Of a stretch of 64,000 nt of DNA, positions 58,646-64,000 are shown in pieces. How positions within the stretch are numbered: position 1 is the first letter of the stretch; each line of letters opens with the position of its first letter. This DNA is from Aedes albopictus. Its lineage: Eukaryota; Arthropoda; Insecta; Diptera; Culicidae. A program made the translations under genes and the position numbers. The stretch covers positions 134,730,703 to 134,794,702 of the forward strand of contig NC_085137.1 of the NCBI RefSeq assembly GCF_035046485.1. Direction: 5' to 3'. The notes below the pieces were generated by a model that made no database searches, was not told where the DNA came from, and saw only the letters and a list, made by a program, of their open reading frames with translations.

Positions 58646-60441
58646 TTTTATCCCTAAGTTTCTTATCCAAGAAATTAATTTAAGAATCCTTCCACAAAAC
58701 CATTCGTGGATTCCTTCTGAAAGTGATCCATGGATTTAGAAAATCCTACAGGAATAACTTTCAGAACGTGTTAAAATTTTCAACAGAATAAAACTTCTAT
58801 AAGTTTCCTCGAAAATTCTCTCCATATATTCTTTCAGAAATCCTCTTCCATGAAATCATCCACGGATTCTTTCAGAAATTCTTTCAGCGATTACTTCTTG
58901 AAAAACAAAAGTTAAGGATTCCTCTAGAAATCTCTCCAGGGCTAGTTTCAGAAATTCCTCCAAGAATTCTTTAAGGTAGATTATCAAGGTTTCCTTCTGA
59001 AACTCTGCCAGGTATTACTTAAGAAATTTTTCTGGGGACTCGTTTAGAAAATCCTTCGGAAATTTCTCCAGGGATTCATTCAGAATTTTCTGATTAACTT
59101 CAGAAATTCTTTCAAAGATTTGATTCACACATTCTTCCAGTGGTTCTTCTTTTAATATCTTCCAGAAATTTGTGCAAGTATTTCTTCAAGAAGTCCACCA
59201 TAGATGTGTTCGGGGATTTTATTAAAAACTAGCAGTACCGGTAAACTTTGTCTTGCCAAGAGGTAGTGGTTATAAAACTGATGAGGTCATTTTTGCACCT
59301 CATTCTAGATTAGTTTCATTTCAATCGTGTTGAATTTCTTACTTTTTAAGTTGGTTTCCGTAACTTTTCCTACTTATAAGCACAGACACTATCATCTGTT
59401 CTGGATTTTTTTTTGCCTCAGGAACTTGAAACTCATGTTTCTATATATAGATTCCTAACTCTATAAATCTCTTCACGGATTATTTACTGAATTTATTTGG
59501 ATATATTTATTGAGAATTTCAATAGAATATTTTTTTTCTAGGGATCTTTACAGAAGCAGGCGTTTCTCTAGATCACGGTTTCCCAGCCTTCGATTAGCGA
59601 CCCCCCAACTGCTTGACCCTCGGAAACTCTCTCCATATATTCTTTCAGAAATCCGTACAAGAAATGCTTTCAGCGATTACTTCTTGAAAAACAAAAGTTT
59701 AGGATTCCTCTAGAAGTCTCTCCAATGATAACTTTAGAAGATCGTCCACATACTCATTCAGAAATTGTTCTAGGGATTGTATTAGAAATTTCCCTACAAT
59801 TTCCTTCAGAAATTCCATTCAAAATTGTTCCATGGATTCCTTCAGAAATTACTCCAGAAGATCGGTCTTATAATTTAGCTAAGTTTCTTTCAGAAACTCC
59901 TCCAGCTGTTTCTTCAGAAGACCTTCCAGAGATTCTTTAAGAAATTTCTCCATAGCTAATTTCAGCAATTTCTCCAAAAATTCCTTAAGGATGACTAAAG
60001 AATTTTTTCTTGGAATTCGTTTAGAAAATCCTTTGGAAATAACTCCAGGGATTCAGAATTCAGATTTTTTTCTTAACGGATTCCTTCAGAAATTTATAAA
60101 TTTGTTTCACAAATTCTTCCAGAATTTTTTTTATCTACCAGAGATTCCTCCAGAATTTTGTGCAGGTATGCTCTAAGGATTCCATTAAAAAGTCCTCTAG
60201 GAATGTGTCTAGGATTTTTTTTTTCAGGGAATCATACAGAAAATTCAGCAAGAATTTCTACAGTGTTTCTTGCATTGTTACTTTCAGTAAGTCAGGCAGG
60301 AATTCCTCCAAAGATTTCGGCAGGAGTTTATACAGAGATTTCCTTTAATTATTCCTCTACGTATTTCCTCATAAATTTCGAATTTCCCCGGGATAACTCT
60401 ATAAATTTCTTCATGGATTCTTTACTGGATTTATTTAGATA
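58646..60441. repeat. Degenerate 12-mer array, long
   Basis: Two blocks (58646-59220, 59690-60440) and a less regular bridge. CTCTCCATATATTCTTTCAG and ACTTCTTGAAAAACAAAAG occur in both blocks (58819 and 59629; 58898 and 59680), showing a larger duplication about 0.8 kb apart. Confidence 0.75.
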
Positions 60442-60640
60442 TAGGGTGATAAAAGGTATTATCGGCAGGTTTGTTCTCTTCGTCATGGGGGGTTTTGTCG
60501 GCCAAATTGCCTGGAACTTGGTCATATCATTCAGCTTGATTGGGATTTGAGGCCAATTTTGAGTTCATTAGGTATCAAAAAACCCCGCATGACGAAGAGA
60601 ACGAAAAGGCCGAAAATACGTAATTTCCCCTATTTACTAG
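60442..60640. mobile_element. Foldback MITE (~200 bp)
   Basis: GTTCTCTTCGTCATGGGGGG pairs with CCCCGCATGACGAAGAGAAC; outer parts TAGGGTGATAA / TTTCCCCTATTTA pair weakly. It lies inside the 12-mer array. Confidence 0.7.
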
Positions 60641-60859
60641 AAATATCTACACGAATTTATTTTGAAATGTCTGATTTTTTGGGGATCTTTACAGAAGCAC
60701 GCATTTCTATTGTAGGAATATTTTCGGCATATCAATCTTCTTTTTAAGGATTCGGAATAATTATTGTTGTTTTTTCATCAAAGAGATCTTCAAACCTTTT
60801 GACCGTCATTTAATGTTCCAGAATTCCGCTCGGTGTTGAACATTTTTCAAGTACTGAAG

Positions 60860-61100
60860 AATCCTCTGCAGGTTATCATTGACGAATTTCTTGAAATATT
60901 CTTTGAAAAATGCTAAAGAATATATTTAATAGTAATTTCTGCAGGAGTTGCTAAGAGGTTCTTCGGAGAAATTGCTGAAAGATCACCGACAACATTTCCG
61001 TAAATATCCCAAAAGAAAGGTTTGAATAAACCCTAAGCAATCCCTGGTGGAATACCCGGAGAAACTCTTGAAGAAACCACTGGATGAACTTTCTCAAAAA
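60860..61100. repeat. Degenerate 12-mer array (weak)
   Basis: GGAGAAACTCTTGAAG-like words in reverse polarity to the preceding array. Confidence 0.5.
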
Positions 61101-61185
61101 TCTTTTAAGACTTTTACCAGAAGACAATGATACATATTTCCTTTTACTTGTATTTGATACGCTAATTGATAAATTGAGAGATGAA

Positions 61186-61560
61186 ATTTGTGAAAAATCG
61201 CGTTCTGGTGGGATTTGAACCCACGACTCCGTATTTGCTAGACCGGCGTTTTAACCAACTAAGCCACTGAATAAATAAATATTTTGCGGTATAAAAAGCC
61301 AAACTGATGCCGAAGCCACATCGAAGCCACTGCTTTTGTGAGTATGTCTCGGTTTCATAAAAAAATCGCTCTCACTTGTAGTTAGTGGGCGCAAACGCGA
61401 ATGAGAGATGGGTTTTTGAAAAAGTAGTGTTCATGGTGTGGCTTCGGTGTCAGTTTGGCTTTCTATAACGCAGAATCGTTACTTTTTCTGTGGCTTAGTT
61501 GGTTAAACTCCACAATACGGAGTCATGTGTTCGAATCCCATCAGAACGCGTTGCGGTGTA
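61186..61560. mobile_element. Foldback element with tRNA-like arms
   Basis: Left arm (61200-61267, minus) reads GTGGCTTAGTTGGTTAAAAC with box B GGGTTCAAATCCC; right arm (61490-61552, plus) reads GTGGCTTAGTTGGTTAAAC with box B GTGTTCGAATCCC. Inner arms AGCCAAACTGA(T)GCCGAAGCCAC also pair. The left arm has a CTAGCAA loop but its stem is mismatched; the right arm lacks the anticodon stem, so neither is a working tRNA. Confidence 0.75.
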
Positions 61561-61766
61561 AGATCTACCATATCAAGTTTTGGTCTTGCTATTTTCCAGC
61601 CTGGTTTATTTAAATGCTGGAACATTCCAGGATCAAGATTTTTTTTTCCTTTATTTTTGAGACTTTCAGCCCTGAGCTGGTTCGTCTCTTAGGATCAAGA
61701 TTTAGTGTACTTTTTTACACTATTTATTTATTTATTTTTTACTCTATTAATTTTTCACTGCTAATA

Positions 61767-62001
61767 TCGGCACCAACATTTCAAAAGGGCGTAACTGCAT
61801 TTGGAAGTAATACCTTCTTTCAGAGCTGAAGGTCGTACTGCCTCCCTTACACTCAAACCACCGTGGTTGTCGGAAAGAGGAGAGTTTTTCCCATCTGGTA
61901 CTTGTTGTGAAAAACATGGAAACCATAACACATGATCCACAGCTTTAAAAGAAGGTGAAGATTCCAAAAGCAGTTACGCCCTTTTGAAATGTTGGTGTCG
62001 A
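61767..62001. mobile_element. TA-flanked MITE (235 bp)
   Basis: Inverted ends of about 34 bp, TCG(G/A)CACCAACATTTC then AAAAGGGCGTAACTGC; TA at 61765-61766 and 62002-62003. Confidence 0.85.
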
Positions 62002-62172
62002 TATACCGTTTGTTTCAGAGGGATGGAGGTAAATTTAACCTATATATAAATATCAATTTACAAAAATATAACAGTGGAGAACGCATCACAATTTAATACT
62101 ATTTTCTATTTCAGATTTGCAAGCAGACAACCAGCGATCAAAACGGCAAAGTATTGATTGATTGATTTGTCT

Positions 62173-62295
62173 TTACGCTTCATGGGATAGCTTCATGGCC
62201 TCAGTTTCGTTACCTCGCTGAGTGTGTTCCATCAAAGACGAGCTCTGAAAGGAGACTGGGGTCCAATGGACCCCAGGTATCCCTTTTAGGGTTAA
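62173..62295. mobile_element. Second copy of the TTAA mini-MITE (old)
   Basis: Matches 55367-55482 through TCATGGCCTCAGTTTCG, CATCAAAGACGAGCTC and GGGTCCAATGGACCCC; the left end is degraded. Confidence 0.8.
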
Positions 62296-62485
62296 AAAGA
62301 CTTTCAGCCCTTGGCTGGTTCGTCTCTATAACGGCAAAGTATAACTTTCTTTAGAAAGGCTATTCGTGCCGAGTTCCATAATTTCATTTTTTTTTCGAAC
62401 ACTTACGATATTTTTTTTGTTCATCACATCTTCATCTTATATTACGCGTTGCGAACATTCGCGAATAATAAACATGTACAACGAT

Positions 62486-62836
62486 AGTTGATTCGTCTTG
62501 AGCTACTTCAATCTAGAAGAAGTGTTGCTAAAGCTTGCTTCATAGCCGACCTATTACAAGGTGATGTTAGTTGTGCTTCTCTTCTTGAACAAGTTGGAAT
62601 TCATGTCCCTAGTCGTAGTCTTCGTTTTCATAATTTTCTGTACATCCGTCCCGCTAGAACTAATTATGGACAAAATGAGCCTTTACAGAGTATGTGCCGC
62701 ATTTTTAATCAATGTTACGATGTTTTCGACTTTAGTGTTTCTCGTGTAGTAAATAAGAATAGATTTAAGAATGTATTGTGTTAGAGTAAGATGGGCGTAC
62801 ATGTCATTGGGGTTTGTATTTTAACCTGTTGACGAA

Positions 62837-62866
<30 letters not shown>
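62486..62866 (+). mobile_element. LINE 3' end (Jockey/CR1-like), 5' truncated
   Basis: Encodes the C-terminal tail of a non-LTR polyprotein (62488-62784): DLLQGDVSCASLLEQVGIHV, ARTNYGQNEPLQSMCRIFNQ, ending at TAG. It is followed by a short 3' UTR and a (TAAA)n tail. The AACGAT duplication (62480-62485 and 62867-62872) marks the insertion. The tail frame has no lesion, so this is a rather young dead-on-arrival copy. Confidence 0.88.
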
Positions 62867-62867
<1 letters not shown>

Positions 62868-62879
62868 ACGATTTTATTA

Positions 62880-64000
62880 TCCGCAGTCTTATCAACACGG
62901 GAACGCGAAAAAAGTAATACAAGAACATAGGTGAAACTCAAAAGCAACGATTTTAGCTATTTAGTTGTCCAGTTTTCTCGTAAAGCTACGACGCGGGTTT
63001 CGGTTTTTCAGCATTGGCATTAACATTGAACGAAATTGCATAGTTATTTTCTGACTGAGAAACGATAAGCTTAGAACGTGCGTTATTACGAGTTGATCCG
63101 ACAAAAGCGTGGTTTAAAAATTATTCATACCCGGTATATAATTGAATTTAATACACAAACATACAATAAAATTATTGTATTCTTCCAACAGCCGGCTGGC
63201 GGAAGACTAAATCATATCAAGGGTTGCATAGCTCACATCACTTACCAATGTGAATCCAGATCTATGTAACTTTCTATCCCTTCCCTTCCCTTGTAATAAA
63301 TTTCCTTCCTGTGACAACCGTGGGGATGTACACACGGTCTCTAGTAGCAACGGATGTCACACTAACATTCCTTCCCTTCCTCGATGACCGTAAGGACGTG
63401 GCCGGCGCCGGTACTGACAATATAAAGTTTTGAATCTTCAAAATTGCACATTGAGGATGAAAAGCTTCACCCAGGCCCCATCTTTTTGGTTCCCTGTGCA
63501 ATGTTGACTGTTCTGGTCAGTAACGGAGTAGCAACTACGAATTGTACGGTCATCTCATGCTCATGCTCATGTCCGGAGTTTTGGCCATAGGACGGTATTC
63601 AGCCTGTAACGATCTAAACTGGCATAAATTTAATTTTTACTAGTAGATTCTAATATAATAATATGTTTGCAGCTGTTAAACCATACATTTTGATTAAAAA
63701 CTGGAAGAAAAAAATAATTTTCCTTAAAAAATCAGCTCCCATGTATCTATTTTGGCCAGGGTGCTTCTAATTTGGCCACTTCCATAAGAAATACACGTGA
63801 TGGGTTAAAATAGAAACCAAAGCTGTGAATATGGCCAAAACTGGCAAGGCTTCTATTTTGGCCAGTGCCACTTTTAATACAAAAATCAAGTATTATTTAT
63901 TATTAGTATATATTGATTTCTGCATTTTTCTAATAAAGTATAGATCGAAACCTTTCATTTGACATATTGGTTGTTTTCATTGGATTATTGGTTATTTTTA
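62880..64000. other. Unassigned repeats
   Basis: 63270-63590 is GC-richer with CTTCCC runs, CTCATGCTCATGCTCATG and a 75-residue minus frame; it looks like the 3' part of an interspersed repeat. 63720-63860 repeats TATTTTGGCCA(G) and GGCCACTT words. No gene identified. Confidence 0.4.

Noticed and set aside
61200..61270. Possible tRNA gene (minus) with CTAGCAA loop
   Set aside because: The anticodon stem is mismatched and acceptor ends do not pair; it is one arm of a foldback element.
1..64000. CRISPR arrays, bacterial operons, endogenous viral genes
   Set aside because: Repeats lack regular spacers of constant size, genes have introns, and no viral replicase, capsid or envelope-like reading frame was recognised.

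Overview
This window looks like chromosomal DNA of an Aedes mosquito (Ae. aegypti or a close relative). The reasons are short GT-AG introns of 55-165 bp, tRNA-derived SINEs of the Feilai type, many MITEs, long tracts of a degenerate 12-base motif around TCCAGGAATTCC, and one 500-N scaffold gap. No bacterial operons, CRISPR arrays or recognisable viral sequences are present. I see two host gene families; almost everything else is transposon or satellite.

Host genes. (1) Three copies of a secreted glycoside-hydrolase-65-like protein, related to animal PGGHG/ATHL1 'acid trehalase-like' proteins. Copy A (90-2560, +) is broken by two stops and a frameshift. Copy B (15195-17772, -) is intact, with 4 exons and 764 residues. 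Copy C (19455-23084, +) is B's mirror image and is split in exon 2 by a TTAA-flanked insertion of about 1.04 kb. B and C sit on the arms of a roughly 5 kb inverted duplication (about 13.15-18.06 and 19.16-24.14 kb). In all three copies two of the three catalytic carboxylates known from human PGGHG are replaced (Glu to Thr, Glu to Gln), which suggests a secreted non-catalytic family. (2) SART1/Snu66, a U4/U6.U5 tri-snRNP splicing factor (28485-31619, -), 3 exons, 923 residues, intact.

Layout. 0-2.6 kb copy A; 2.7-13 kb 12-mer arrays, MITEs, hairpins and a 358-bp tandem duplication; 13-24.1 kb inverted duplication with B and C; 24.4-26.3 kb dead LINE; 28.5-31.6 kb SART1; 32-37 kb AT-rich DNA with MITEs; 37.7-50.7 kb a nest of three elements inserted one inside another, with a 391-bp higher-order satellite and 12-mer arrays in the core; 51-62 kb more MITEs, the gap, a 31-bp satellite and 12-mer arrays; 62-64 kb a LINE 3' end and unassigned repeats.

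The two observations I would follow first are the loss of catalytic residues in the GH65 family and the nested element, in which target-site duplications at each level give the order of insertion.
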